Positions 49,581 to 60,351 of a stretch of DNA of 64,000 bases are shown here, piece after piece; within the stretch, counting starts at the first letter, position 1; each line of letters opens with the position of its first letter. Below the pieces are notes generated by a model, which was given only the letters and a program-made list of their open reading frames with translations, did no database searches and was not told the DNA's origin. The stretch is from Pelecanus crispus (Eukaryota; Chordata; Aves; Pelecaniformes; Pelecanidae). The stretch covers positions 15,388,734-15,452,733 of the forward strand of contig NC_134651.1 in assembly GCF_030463565.1 (NCBI RefSeq), read 5' to 3'. A program made the translations under genes and the position numbers.

Positions 49581-52500
49581 TCAGCGTGGACAGGCGCCTC
49601 TCCCACGCTCCCCTCCCCACGCCCAGCTCTAACCCTCCCGCTCCCACAGCAGCCACCAGCCCCGCCATTAACACGTGGCGCTAATAAAACCCGGGGCACG
49701 TCTAAAGGCAGCGCCCTGAGGCCTGCGCTGCCGCAGGAGGCCCTGGCAGAGGGGCGAGGCGCAGGGCTGCGGGCCCCCGCAGAGCCCACGGCAGCGCCCA
49801 CGGCAGCGCCCACGGCTGCGGGGGCCGCTTTCGCTCGCCGGTTGGGCCTGGCGCAGATGCTATCTCCGGGGAGCAAACAACGCTGGCAGCGAGGCGTGCG
49901 AAACCCCGTCCCGGCAGCCGGCGATGGGGGCAGGGGTTTCGTGCATCCCTCCGGGGGAAGCCGCAAGCTCCCAGGGGCTGAGGTTGCCCCTGCGCCCTGT
50001 AACACACCCAGCCCAAAGCCGGATCCCCGTCCCAGGTCTCCATCATCCCAACACAGCAATAGTGCATACGAGGAACGACGGTGACAAAGAGGGATCGTGG
50101 ATGCGGAGGTGGAAGGTGTGCTACGAGGCAGCTGCCAAAATCGAGCCAGAGCCTAGGCATCCCTGCAGGGCAGAGGACAGTGCCCACCCAGCCAGGGAAC
50201 CATCAAACGGGTTTCGGCAGCAGCCGTTGCGGCCAGTCGGGGTCAAGATGGGAGACCGGGTTAAATTAATAAACAACTTGACCTGTTCTTGCGCAGTGAA
50301 CTGATTTATGAACCATTTCTCCTTTATGGGTGTTGGGTTAAGGCCAGACATTTTTGACTATAAGTCTGTAATGTGTATCAGTTGTAATCGGAGAATAACC
50401 CGGCTAATCCCTGGAAAACACAGGCACTGCCTACACAGGCAGGCAAAGCTTAACTTCAGGTGCTGGCCGCCAGCAGCACGGCAGCGTGCAAAACCCCGTG
50501 GGCAGGGGTCTTTTCTCACGCTCAGCACTACGTGACGCCTCCCCATGATAAACACTCATTAGGAAGACGCCATTCTTCCTTTCTTCTCCTTTTCAAAGCC
50601 AGCAACCGTATGGCATAAATTTCCCAAGTACGTCTGAACCCTTGCCACGCTCATCCCAGGCTCTGCCGCCACCGCCAGCCTGGCCCAGCCCCTCCTTTGC
50701 TTCCTAAAGGCAAAGACGACAGATGAAAGGGGACTCAGTGTTCGTCTTTTCATTTACACAAGGTGCTTCAGTTGAAGGATGGTGGGCTGCAGACACCATG
50801 CAGCGATTTAGTAAATTCATTTTTAATCAAATCATCTTTCATAAAGCTATCTCAGGTCTTTATGTGGGCACCGAGGCAGCAATATAAGCTCTCATTATTG
50901 TATTTCTTTAATACTTCAGTTAAAAGTTACCTTCCTTCTACACTGCATAATCATCAACCAGAGCAGCCAGCCAGCCCAGCCTTTCCCCACGCCTTGGGTC
51001 TGGCAGCACTTCTAACCCCACAGCCGAGGCATGCGCGATGCCATTCCCAGGCTGCCCAACCAGGGACAAAACACTTTAATAATCCCATCAGCGCAGCCCC
51101 GGCAGCACGGCCTCGGCACTGCCAGGGTCCTTGGCCGGTGACACAGCAACCGGTACGGAGCATGGAGCTCAGTGGACCTCCATGGGACACGGGCAGCCGT
51201 GGCTGGTGGCATGAACTGGAAACTGAGACACTCGGGGACAGGCAGAAGTGCTGGCGCAGTGGGAAAAGGAGGTTCGGGCTTGCTCCACCGCCTGCAACCC
51301 TCTGTGCGTCCTGGGGGCGGTGAAGTTTGAGGGTAACCTGAAGAGCAAAGATCTGTGCATTTTGATTGGGATGTTTTTCCCACGTTGCCCTTTTTTCCCA
51401 CACCGTTCCCCATTTCCAGACTGAAGCACTCCAGGGACAGTCATTGCAGATATTTCCTGCCACCTTTGTGGGAGCTGCTGAAGAAATGCCCAGATTGCCC
51501 TCATTCTTGCAACAGATAACATTTCTCGGTGCTTCATAAACACTAAGGAATTATTTCTGTCCGCTGATGCCAGCAGCACAGCGAGGATCACTTTGAGCAG
51601 AGCAACGCTGAAGGAGATACAGATTGGGGCATCCAAGTGACAGAGACATCAGGGTCTCAGCTAGAGTCTTAATTGCCTATTTCTAATTGCAGTGTTTCTC
51701 ATCCCACTCCTATTGCTCTGCTGTGCCTACCTGAGCAACACAGGCTGCTTCTGGTTTTACCTAAACACGACTGCCTGCTTCTCCTAAAGACATTTATGTA
51801 TGGATTAATCGCACGCAGTGAAAAGGGCCACCGAGGAAGAGATGCTGTCACAAGAGCTGTACAGAGGCGGCATGGCACCCATGCGTGCATGCCAAGAGTG
51901 CAGACAGCCAAGAAGAGCATGGAGGAGAGGGGCGTGCTGCTGTGAAGTCCCGTAAACCTGTTGATGTGCAGCCCGCTCCCGTACAATGCAGCAGCTACCA
52001 CGGCGTGCAAAATGAACAGGATTTTTGCTGCTGGGCCTTGTTTTTACAACTCAGCTCTCTGACAGCGGTGCTCGGGCTGGAGTGCAATGCTGTTCCACGA
52101 GAGCAAGCACCCGCTGTGCATCACCAAACCTCTCGCTGCTCCTTTGAAGTGCGTTAACTGAGTGCCCAGCACTGCCGGCTCTTTGGAGGGTGGCCATGGC
52201 TTTGGGACTTCTCACAAAACCATTGCACAGACCAAGTAAAATCTGCTGCCCTTCTAGCGCACTGTAATCATCGACTTGTGTCAAAAGGGCTGGCTTCCCT
52301 CCCAACTTCTTCTGCCTTGGAGCCAAACCACTGCTCCAGTTTTTGATGCAAATCCTGAAAATTATTTAGCAGCAGCAGCTCTTTTTCAAAAGCCAACACC
52401 ACCAGTGCATTTTTGCCTAAAGGAAACATTGTTCTTTCTGGACAACTTTTCCTCCATTTTCCTCTAAGGCAGCACTGGGAGATCTCAGGACTGTGTCTCT

Positions 52501-55500
52501 AAAATATTCATGTGATAGCTATTCATTATTCATGTAGACTCACAATGCTCGATTCAGCGGTACTGCCAGCCTCAGCCTGACAAGCAGACCCATTAAGAAA
52601 CCCCCCCACAAAGCACCCCTGCAAGAACACCGAGACAATTTTGCTCTGTGCACAGCTGCAGCTGCTTGAACCCCTTCTTTCCAGCCATACTCAGAAGCGT
52701 GCCAGGACTGTAGGAACAGGGGGAGCCCACTCCCCACGCTCCCCCATCTTTTGGTGAAGGTCTCGATCCCCTCCAGGAAGAGCAGCACCCCGGGGAGGCT
52801 CTGAAGCAGGGCTGCCTGGCCAAGGCTGAGCCCTGAGAAGGCACCGACCCCGCCGGGGCCCTGGGGCGAGTATTTTAGACTCCGCTTCTTCCACCAGCCC
52901 TATGAAGATAAAATCGCCTCCCCGCCTGGCAGGGTGGGGGGAAGGTTAATTAGAGAGAGCTGCCTGTGTCTTTGAAGGCGCAAAGCGCTGGGCAGGAAGC
53001 CGGCAGGGGATTTCTCGAGCTCCTGGCGTGCCGGCTCTGCCTGGACAGGCTCGTCCCCGCTGCTTGCCACTGCCTGCACCAGCTCCCCGTCCACATGGTC
53101 ATGGATGGCCCCATGACGGCAGCCCCCAGGATGGGGCGTCAAGCAGAGGATGCCGCCCTGACACCACCTGCGCACCCCTTGGCTGGCAGCATGTCGGGAG
53201 GACGGGTGCCTGGCACGGCCTCGCTGGCCCGGTGAGCCCCCCCGAGGGTGCCATGACCCCCAGGGGAGGACTCTGCACCCCTGGCCGCCGGCTGCCCTTC
53301 TAATTATAGCTGCGGGCGCAGGAAGCGCCGGGGCCGCCTGTGCAGGAAGCGGGGTGTGCCGCCCTCGGTGACTGAAAAACAACCGTGGCGGAGGTGTGCC
53401 GCCACCAGCCCGGCCCCACCAAGCAGCGCAGCCCTGGCCCCGGGGCTGCCCCCAGGCTGTGGCACCCCGAGCTCGGTGCACCCAGGGGTGTCCCGGGCCA
53501 TCGCTGCGTGATCCCCCCATGGTCCTCACTCTGCCCCGGCATCACCCGTGCCCCCAGCACTGACCCCCGGAGCCCCGCCGGGGCAGGCTGCCGGCACGAT
53601 GGGGTGCTGCTCCCCTTCAGAGAGGCAGGAGGGCAGCAGGGGTGGCATGATGCATCCACTAAGGGTGTTAAAGACCCTTCTCCCTGAGCAGGAGATGCTG
53701 TCCCCTGCCCTGCCGACTCGTCTCTGGCTGCCCCAGCTCCCGGCAGCAGGCAGCCATCTGCAGCCACTGCTGGTGAGCCCTGGATGATGGCCAGCGGGCC
53801 TGGGGACCATGGTACCCCACCTGCCCCCATCGATGGCCCATGGGGCCCGGGTGCTGCTCAGCCTTTCCATTTCATGGAAAATCCTGACAGTTCAGTGTTT
53901 CCTTTGTCCTGGTTTGGAACAAAGAGTCAGCCAAAACTTCAACGTTTAGCACAGTTAGAGAGCCTCTGAAGTACTTTGTTTTGGAAAACACTGAAATGCC
54001 GGTTTGAAATGTTTCGCTTTGACTGTGTCACTTCAGCTGCTGCGGCACAACGAGCTCCATTGCTATCTGAGAGGAGAAAGCCTGGGATGTTTTCATACGC
54101 TAACAAAATCAATACATTCCCATGAGTTATTTTGGTCTTGTCATATCAACTTTTCCCAGTATCTTTTTCCCTGCTACTCTCCCCAACCAGAGACCTCCAA
54201 GAGCTCCAGTTCTAGCTGCTGGGCACAAAAGCCATCCCCGAAGCATGGCTGCTCTCTGCAGCATTTTACGCTCTCCCACCGGGCAGGCCCCGGCATCTCC
54301 CCATGCCGCAGCAGGGCAGCCAGCGCGGGCAGCCTGGCATCCCCCTCCAACAGAGGCGGTGGGCAGCTGCCCGCCTGCCTGCACCGCAGCGGGGCGGCGT
54401 GCACCCCGGAGCCTACAGGCTTTTGGTGGGGTGCAACCATGGGCTGCAGCGCAGACCGGAGTGGCCAGGGGAGGAGGAGGAGGATGGAGCGGGGCAGGGA
54501 GGGGGGTCTGGCAAGAGCCAAGTGCAGCTCTCACCACGCTGCCGGCGCGGGGCAGGCTGGGCCATGGGGGAGAGATGGTATCTTACCGGCTTTCCCACGC
54601 CTCGCACAAGCTCTCCAGGCGGGCGCACGCAAGCAGGTGATGCTCGGTAGCTGCTGGGGTATTGCATAAATAGAAAGCAGGCTGCTGTGCTTCCCCCGGG
54701 CTACAGGGCCGTGCAGATAAACCCCCAGCATGCATGTCCCACACAGCACGGGTGCTGCCGGCCTCGCAGGCAGGGAGGGAGCCTTATGCTCACTGGGAAC
54801 CAGGCAGCTTGCCCTGGCCCTGCAGGGCAGGCTCCCCTCTCGTTGTGCCTCAGCTTCTCCTCCTGGCAGCGAAATACGGACATGCAACGTGACAGGAATA
54901 GCCCCACACTTAGGGCTGGTGCCCCAAGCTTAACTGGGCTGCTCCCTGCTGCCAGACTTCACCCAAAAGCTGCGGCACCGCTCCTCAGCCCAGCATGGGA
55001 CTAGGAGGGGGTCAGCATTTTGTTTGTTTGGGAATTGCCATCACAGGCCACCACGATTTGCAATGTGCTTTTCTGTTGCCAAAGCATGTGGTGGTTCTCC
55101 ATGCCCAGACTGAAGCGGCTGCTGCACAGCATGAAAGAGATGGTCCTGAAGTTAATTGGGCCCATTAATGAAGCAAAGAAGGATGCAGTGGTCTCTGGCA
55201 CACCAACTGGTGAGCAAGCACGGTGAGGAACTGAGCTGAGACAGTTTCCATCCTCAAGCAGGACTGTAACCACAAGACACCTTCCCTGCAGCTGCGCTTC
55301 CAGCCAACCTGGAGGCAGCTATGCCAGGGGGGCTGCTGCTCCCCAGCCACCACCTGGAGCCCGCAACGGGTCTCTGAGGGGCTGAGGAGACCTCTGCCCT
55401 GAGAAGGCAGCGCAGAAATGGAAGTGCTGCTGGCTTGGGGGCTGGGGAGGTGGTGGGGAGGGCAAGGAGGTCGGAGCTTCTCCTCACCTTACATGCTGCT

Positions 55501-57470
55501 GGGGTTTGCAGACAGGTGTGTCCAAGGGCTGTCTGAGAGACACAGGGCTTGGCAGCATGTGCAAGCCATGTCATGAAAATTTAAGGTCTTCATTCCTAAC
55601 ATGGGTTTCTTTAACTGGGGTGATGGAGGCACCTGCCCAGCATGGCTCTACAAACAGCTATGTAGGAGTAATTATCACAAGTATCCATGCGCCAGTGCCA
55701 GCTCCCCTGCCACTAACCTCCCTCTGGAGGCAGTGCTGCAGGGAGGCGGGGGGCTCCTTGCCTGCTCCATCCCACCCGGAGCAAACACCCACCTGCAGAG
55801 CCAGCAGCCCGAGACCCAGGACGCCCTCCTCTGCCCACAGCCGCAGGCAGGCAGGGCTTTGGCAAGCCAAGTCCCGCTCCCACGGACAGGTTGCCATTCC
55901 CACGTCTCAGAGGAGCAGCCGGGGTTGCTCTCGGCCTTGCAGCTCACAGGCGCGGTTCAGGGAGGTGGCAGCCGCTGAGCACAGGGCAGGCGTGGGTCTA
56001 GGGGTGCGAGCCAGGAGCTGCAGGCTCTCGGTGCAGTCGTTCAGCAGGACAACCTCGAGGGGAGAAGGCGGCTCTGTGGGCACCGTGGGAGAGCCGCACC
56101 ACGTGTGGGTACCACATCACTCTTAGCCGTTGGTTGTATTTTAAGTGCACAGCAGCATCTTCTGTTTTCACCTTGCAAGACAAAGACGACAAAGGAAAAG
56201 CACGCTGGATGCTTCTGGAGATTACATGAATGTACATTCATTAATGGGCTGTACAAACCAAAGTCTTTCTCTCCCTGCTACGCAGCGGGATGGTCCTGCA
56301 GGCTGGCAGGAGCTGTCTGCAACGGGCTGCAGCATGGCACACAGCCCCCCCTGCCCACCCCACCGATGGCGCTGGGGGGGCTCCCAATGGGTGCCCGGCA
56401 CCCAGCCTGCGTCAGGCCAGCCAGGGCCGAAAGCAGGGACCCCCCGCTGGGGCGGGCTGCTGCTGGGCACCGCCGGCCGGGGCAGGCCTCCGCACCCCCC
56501 CACCTCCCTCCCGCAGAGTCCCAGCGGGACTTTGCTCAAGAGGCAGAGGGCTCGTTTTGGCACGGCGCTGAGCCCAGATGGGCGCTGGGCTTTACGCGAA
56601 GGGGTCCGGTCAGCTTGCCCCAGCCGTGCAAGGCCCTGTGTGCGCTGACCGGCGTGTGCCTGGCCCGTGCAGCTTTCCGACTGCAGTTTTCCCATAGCAA
56701 AATGGGAGCATTAACACATTCAGGTCTCAGGGCCAGCAACAGCCTTCCTAACGCTGTGAAAGTGCTGCGCTAGAGCCGCCGAAGACAGGAAATGCAGCGC
56801 GTTACAGCTCCACACCCACCACCAGCCTCTGGAAGCCATAGATGCGGTCAGGCGTCCCCTGGTACAGCTGTGGCTGAGAAACCTGAGGAGCCGGCGTTGA
56901 CGACGCTGCCCTCCAATGAGGGAGTATTTTTGAAATGTGAGCAAATGGGCAAGTGCTTTTAATAATCAGAGGCCGGTCACTGGTTACTTGCAGTTCCCAA
57001 GTAATCTGCTAGATGGCATAATGTAATAATAATAATAACGATAATGATACACGGGTTTGTTCTAATTGATCCGAACTCTAGAAATGATTTGTCAACTAAT
57101 TTAATCAGGTGCTTACATATTTTACTGCATGAGTACGTACCGCTCCCCTTCTATCAAGCGTTTACTCCAACCCTGATGAAGTGCCGCTCTCTGCAACCAC
57201 GGCATTTCTGTTCTTTCTGGCGGAAGATATGATGCACGACACGAGAAGCTATAGCAACCACACAGAGAGCAACTTTCCAAAGCTCTCATTATGTCTGTGA
57301 CTGTACTCGAGCAACCCCAGCAAGAAATTACAAGACAGCTTCTTGTTATTCGGCCGCTGCGTATAAATAAAGAGCAAAGCATTACTCATGCGTAATGGCT
57401 TTTATTTGCTGCAGGCCCTTCAGCTCTCGGAGCGGGCTAACCAAATCAAAGGGAAGATTATGTCGCAAGA
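49581..57470. other. Gene-free interval between LSG1 and FAM43A
   Basis: No exon chain or RNA gene recognised. Composition alternates between GC-rich, CpG-poor blocks and shorter AT-richer islands (50.2-50.45, 50.75-50.95, 53.9-54.2, 55.0-55.2 and 57.0-57.4 kb). The AT-richer islands are the natural places to look for conserved regulatory elements of FAM43A or LSG1. A small (TAA)n tract lies at 57024-57045. Confidence 0.45.
55152..55169. promoter_or_regulatory. Paired homeodomain-type sites around GGGCCC
   Basis: TTAATTGGGCCCATTAAT places two TAAT/ATTA cores symmetrically around a GGGCCC palindrome, inside one of the AT-richer islands. The arrangement resembles a dimeric homeodomain site. 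Function is inferred only from the motif. Confidence 0.2.
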
Positions 57471-58084
57471 GCGGGACTCCTGCACGGCACGCCCTGGCCG
57501 GGAAGGCTGCTGGGCTTTGCGTTCCGCGGGCGTGGGGACTCCCGCAGCGTGGGGCCCCGCAGCAGCCTTGGGATTTTTATCAAGTTTGGGAGCTGTTGAG
57601 CTGCCGGTTCCCCCCCCCCCCCCCCGCCTCCCCCGGCGCCCTCCCCGCCCCTGCTGCTGGAGGCCGCGCGTGGCCGTGGGGACGGCACCGGGGCGGGACG
57701 CGGGGAGCGGGTGGGGACGCCGCGGGGGGGGGGGGGGGGTGCACACGGCGGGCCGGGTCCCGCCGCGCCCACGGCCCGGGGGCCGCGCTGGACGGGCGGG
57801 GGGGGGGGGGGAGCGGGGCCGCCCGGCCGGGCTGGCACCGCCCCGCGCCCGCCCCCTGCCCGCCCCGCGGCGCGGCGGGGCCGGGGCCGGGGCCGGGGCC
57901 GGGGCGCCGCGGCGGGCGGCGCAGAGCGGCGGCGGCGGGCGGGCGGCGAGCAGCGCGCCGCCGGCTCGGCGGGCCGCGGGCAGCGGGCGCTCCGCCCTCG
58001 GTGCGCGGGGCCTCCCCTCTCCGCGCCCGCGGAGCGCCGGCGCCCGCCTATATCTACGGCCGCGGCGGCCCGCCGCCCGCAAGG

Positions 58085-58090
58085 ATGTGA
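58085..58090 (+). other. Start-stop uORF in FAM43A leader
   Basis: ATG directly followed by TGA, about 110 bases before the main start. Such minimal uORFs can stall initiating ribosomes. Relevance depends on the transcription start, which may lie only a few bases upstream or even downstream. Confidence 0.4.
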
Positions 58091-58139
58091 GGCGGGCGGG
58101 CCGCCCAGCCGCCGCCGCCGCCGCCGCCGCCGCCGTGGC

Positions 58140-58178
58140 ATGCCCCCCCGCGCCCGGAGCCGTCGGCGCGGCGCCTAG
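58140..58178 (+). other. 12-codon uORF in FAM43A leader
   Basis: ATG-CCC-CCC-CGC and on to TAG, encoding an arginine-rich peptide (MPPRARSRRRGA). The stop is 21 bases before the FAM43A ATG. The initiation context is moderate (GGCATGC). Confidence 0.45.
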
Positions 58179-58199
58179 CCGCGGCTGCTCCGCGGGGCG

Positions 58200-59288
58200 A
58201 TGCTGCCCTGGAAGCGGAGCAAGGTGGAGCTGGTGGCGGGCGAGGCGCGGCGGCAGAGCAAGCCCAAGGGGTACGCGGTGAGCGTGCACTACTCGGCGCT
58301 CACCTCGCTGGCCCGCGCCTGCCCCGAGAGCGCCCTGCACCGCGTGGGCAGCATGTTCCGCTCCAAGCGGCGGAAATTCCGCGTGACCAGCGAGGACCCC
58401 ACGTACACCGTGCTCTACCTGGGCAACGCCACCACCATCCAGTCCAAGGGCGAGGGCTGCACCGACCTGGCCGTCTGCAAGATCTGGAGCAAGAGCGAGG
58501 CGGGCCGGCAAGGCACCAAGATGAAGCTGACCATCAGCGCGCAGGGCATCCGCATGGCCCACGCCGAGGACAAGGGGCTGCGCCGGCCCGGCCACCTCTA
58601 CCTGCTGCACCGGGTCACCTACTGCGTGGCCGACCCGCGCCTGCCCCGCGTCTTCGCCTGGATCTACCGCCACGAGCTGAAGCACAAGGCGGTGATGCTG
58701 CGCTGCCACGCCGTGCTGGTCTCCAAGCCCGAGAAGGCGAAGGCCATGGCCCTGCTGCTCTACCAGACCTCGGCCACGGCGCTGGCCGAGTTCCGCCGGC
58801 TGAAGAAGCGGGACGACGCGCGGCACCAGCAGCAGCAGCTGGTGGGCGAGCAGAGCATCCCGCTGGTGCCGCTGCGCAAGCTGCTCAACGGGCAGTGCTG
58901 CTACAAGCCGCCGGTGGAGCGGAGCCGCAGCGCGCCCAAGCTGGGCTCCATCACGGAGGACCTGCTGGGCGAGGAGCAGGAGGAGCGGGCCATGCACTGC
59001 GACTGCGAGGACATCCTGGAGGCGCTGGGCGAGCCCGAGGGCGAGCTGCTGCGCGCCGGCGCCGGCCGCGGCGAGGGCCCGGAGCTGGGCCAGCTCCTCC
59101 GCGACCTGGGCGAGCTCAGCCTGGGCAACGACCTGCGCTCGCTGCGCGCCGACCTCCGCGTCCGCCGGCTGCTCTCCGGCGAGAGCACGGGCAGCGAGTC
59201 CTCCCTGGAGAGCAACGGCGCGGACGGCGCCGCCCCGCCCTGCAACGGCGCCGAGCAGCCGCCCCCCGGCGACCCCGAGACCGGCTGA
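58200..59288 (+). CDS. FAM43A: FAM43A, PTB-domain family 43 member A
   Basis: Single-exon gene of 362 codons. The N-terminus (MLPWKRSKVEL, then KPKGYAVSVHYSALTSLARA) and the PID/PTB-type domain at residues 66-205 (from DPTYTVLYLGNATTIQ to ALAEFRRLKK) match vertebrate FAM43A. After the domain come ERSRSAPKLGSITEDLL (240-256), an acidic segment (GEEQEERAM), a leucine-rich conserved stretch (LGELSLGND, LRVRRLLSG) and a serine-rich tail (STGSESSLESNG). The family is thought to act as intracellular adaptors, but no reaction is established. It is about 60 residues shorter than human FAM43A (about 423); the deficit falls mainly in the acidic linker and tail. FAM43B was considered, but the N-terminus and the synteny with LSG1 favour FAM43A. 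Codons are nearly all G/C-ending, like the surrounding island. Confidence 0.96.
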   Translation: MLPWKRSKVELVAGEARRQSKPKGYAVSVHYSALTSLARACPESALHRVGSMFRSKRRKFRVTSEDPTYTVLYLGNATTIQSKGEGCTDLAVCKIWSKSEAGRQGTKMKLTISAQGIRMAHAEDKGLRRPGHLYLLHRVTYCVADPRLPRVFAWIYRHELKHKAVMLRCHAVLVSKPEKAKAMALLLYQTSATALAEFRRLKKRDDARHQQQQLVGEQSIPLVPLRKLLNGQCCYKPPVERSRSAPKLGSITEDLLGEEQEERAMHCDCEDILEALGEPEGELLRAGAGRGEGPELGQLLRDLGELSLGNDLRSLRADLRVRRLLSGESTGSESSLESNGADGAAPPCNGAEQPPPGDPETG

Positions 59289-59337
59289 GCGCTCGGCCGC
59301 GCCGGGCGGCCACGGCGCCTCCGCGGCCCCGCCGGCA

Positions 59338-59815
59338 GCGCACGGCCCCCCCGGGGCGCACCGGGACCCTTCCGGGCGTGCACGGCCCCCCCGGCGCGCA
59401 CCGGGACCTTTCCAGGCGTGCACGGCCCCCCCGGGGCGCACCGGGACCCCCCCGGGGCGCACCGGGACCCCTCCGGGCGTGCACGGCCCCCCCCGGGGCG
59501 CACCGGGACCTTTCCAGGCGTGCACGGCCCCCCCCGGGGCGCACCGGGACCCTTCCAGGCGTGCACGGCCCCCCCCAGGGCGCACCGGGACCCTTCCGGG
59601 CGTGCACGGCCCCCCCCGGGGCGCACCGGGCGTGCACGGCCCCCCCCGGCGCGCACCGGGACCTTTCCAGGCGTGCACGGCCCCCCCGGGGCGCACCGGG
59701 ACCTTTCCAGGCGTGCACGGCCCCCCCCGGGGCGCACCGGGACCCCTCCGGGCGTGCACGGCCCCGTCGGGGCGCACCGGGACCCTTCCGGGCGTGCACG
59801 GCCCCTCCGGGAGCG
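59338..59815. repeat. GC-rich minisatellite in FAM43A 3' UTR
   Basis: Eleven to twelve tandem units of 40-41 bases with the core GCACGGCCCCCCC, GGGCGCACCGGGACC and TTTCCAGGCGTG. One unit is shortened (spacing 30 at 59602-59632) and one lengthened (spacing 61 at 59419-59480). Repeat-derived open frames on both strands run through the FAM43A end and are spurious. Confidence 0.93.
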
Positions 59816-60345
59816 TTCGGACCCCTCCGGTTGCCCCGGTCCCCCGCGGCGCCACCGCGTCCCGCAGCATCCCGGTGCCGGTGCCCGCCGGAGCCGGGCC
59901 CCAGCCCGCCGCGGCCCGAGGAGGGGAGGCGGCCGCGGGCTGTTTACCTCCGGCTCAGCCCTTGAAGATCTGCCAAATTCCTGGAATAGCTTTCCCCGGG
60001 GAGGGCGGCGGGAGGGAGGTGTTGCGCCTTGTTTACAGTCAGAAATCTCACATCCGAGAGGGCCCCCCCGCCGTTTTCTCCATTAAAGTCACTCCATTGT
60101 GCTGTCGTGTCCGAGAGGTTTGCACTGTTGTGAATTTTTTTTTTTATTATTATTATTTTTAAGTTAGACCCTTTTTTTGGGCCCCGGTCCCGTTCCCGGT
60201 CTCAATGCTCTAGATCTTTTGCTGTGCAAAAGAAGACTCTACTTGTGGCTGTTCACCTGTACATAGGGAAATGTATGCAAATACATTTTGTTATTTTTAA
60301 GAACACCACCATTGCGATCTCCTCTGTTTGCACATATGTGAAGAA

Positions 60346-60351
60346 AATAAA
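60346..60351 (+). terminator. FAM43A: FAM43A poly(A) signal
   Basis: AATAAA in the AT-rich end of the 3' region, about 1.06 kb after the stop codon. A GT-rich stretch (GGGGTCTCTGTGG) follows at 60376-60388, as expected downstream of a cleavage site. Confidence 0.7.

Larger units (their letters stand above)
57480..58199 (+). promoter_or_regulatory. FAM43A: FAM43A CpG-island promoter and 5' UTR
   Basis: Very GC-rich sequence with poly-C (about 57609-57627) and several poly-G runs (57724-57740, 57799-57811) and a (GCC)n tract at about 58110-58135. A TATA-like TATATCT at 58049-58055 could place the start near 58080. Two upstream ATGs follow: a start-stop ATG-TGA at 58085-58090 and a 12-codon frame at 58140-58178, which ends 21 bases before the main ATG. 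Confidence 0.65.

Noticed and set aside
48043-50059. Open frames of over 500 codons on both strands near LSG1
   Set aside because: Created by the 36-base tandem repeat plus CpG-rich sequence; only the short LSG1 exon 1 and 2 parts are real.
57420-59870. 816-codon minus-strand open frame across FAM43A
   Set aside because: Antisense shadow of a GC-rich coding region and of the 3' UTR minisatellite; stops are depleted by composition.
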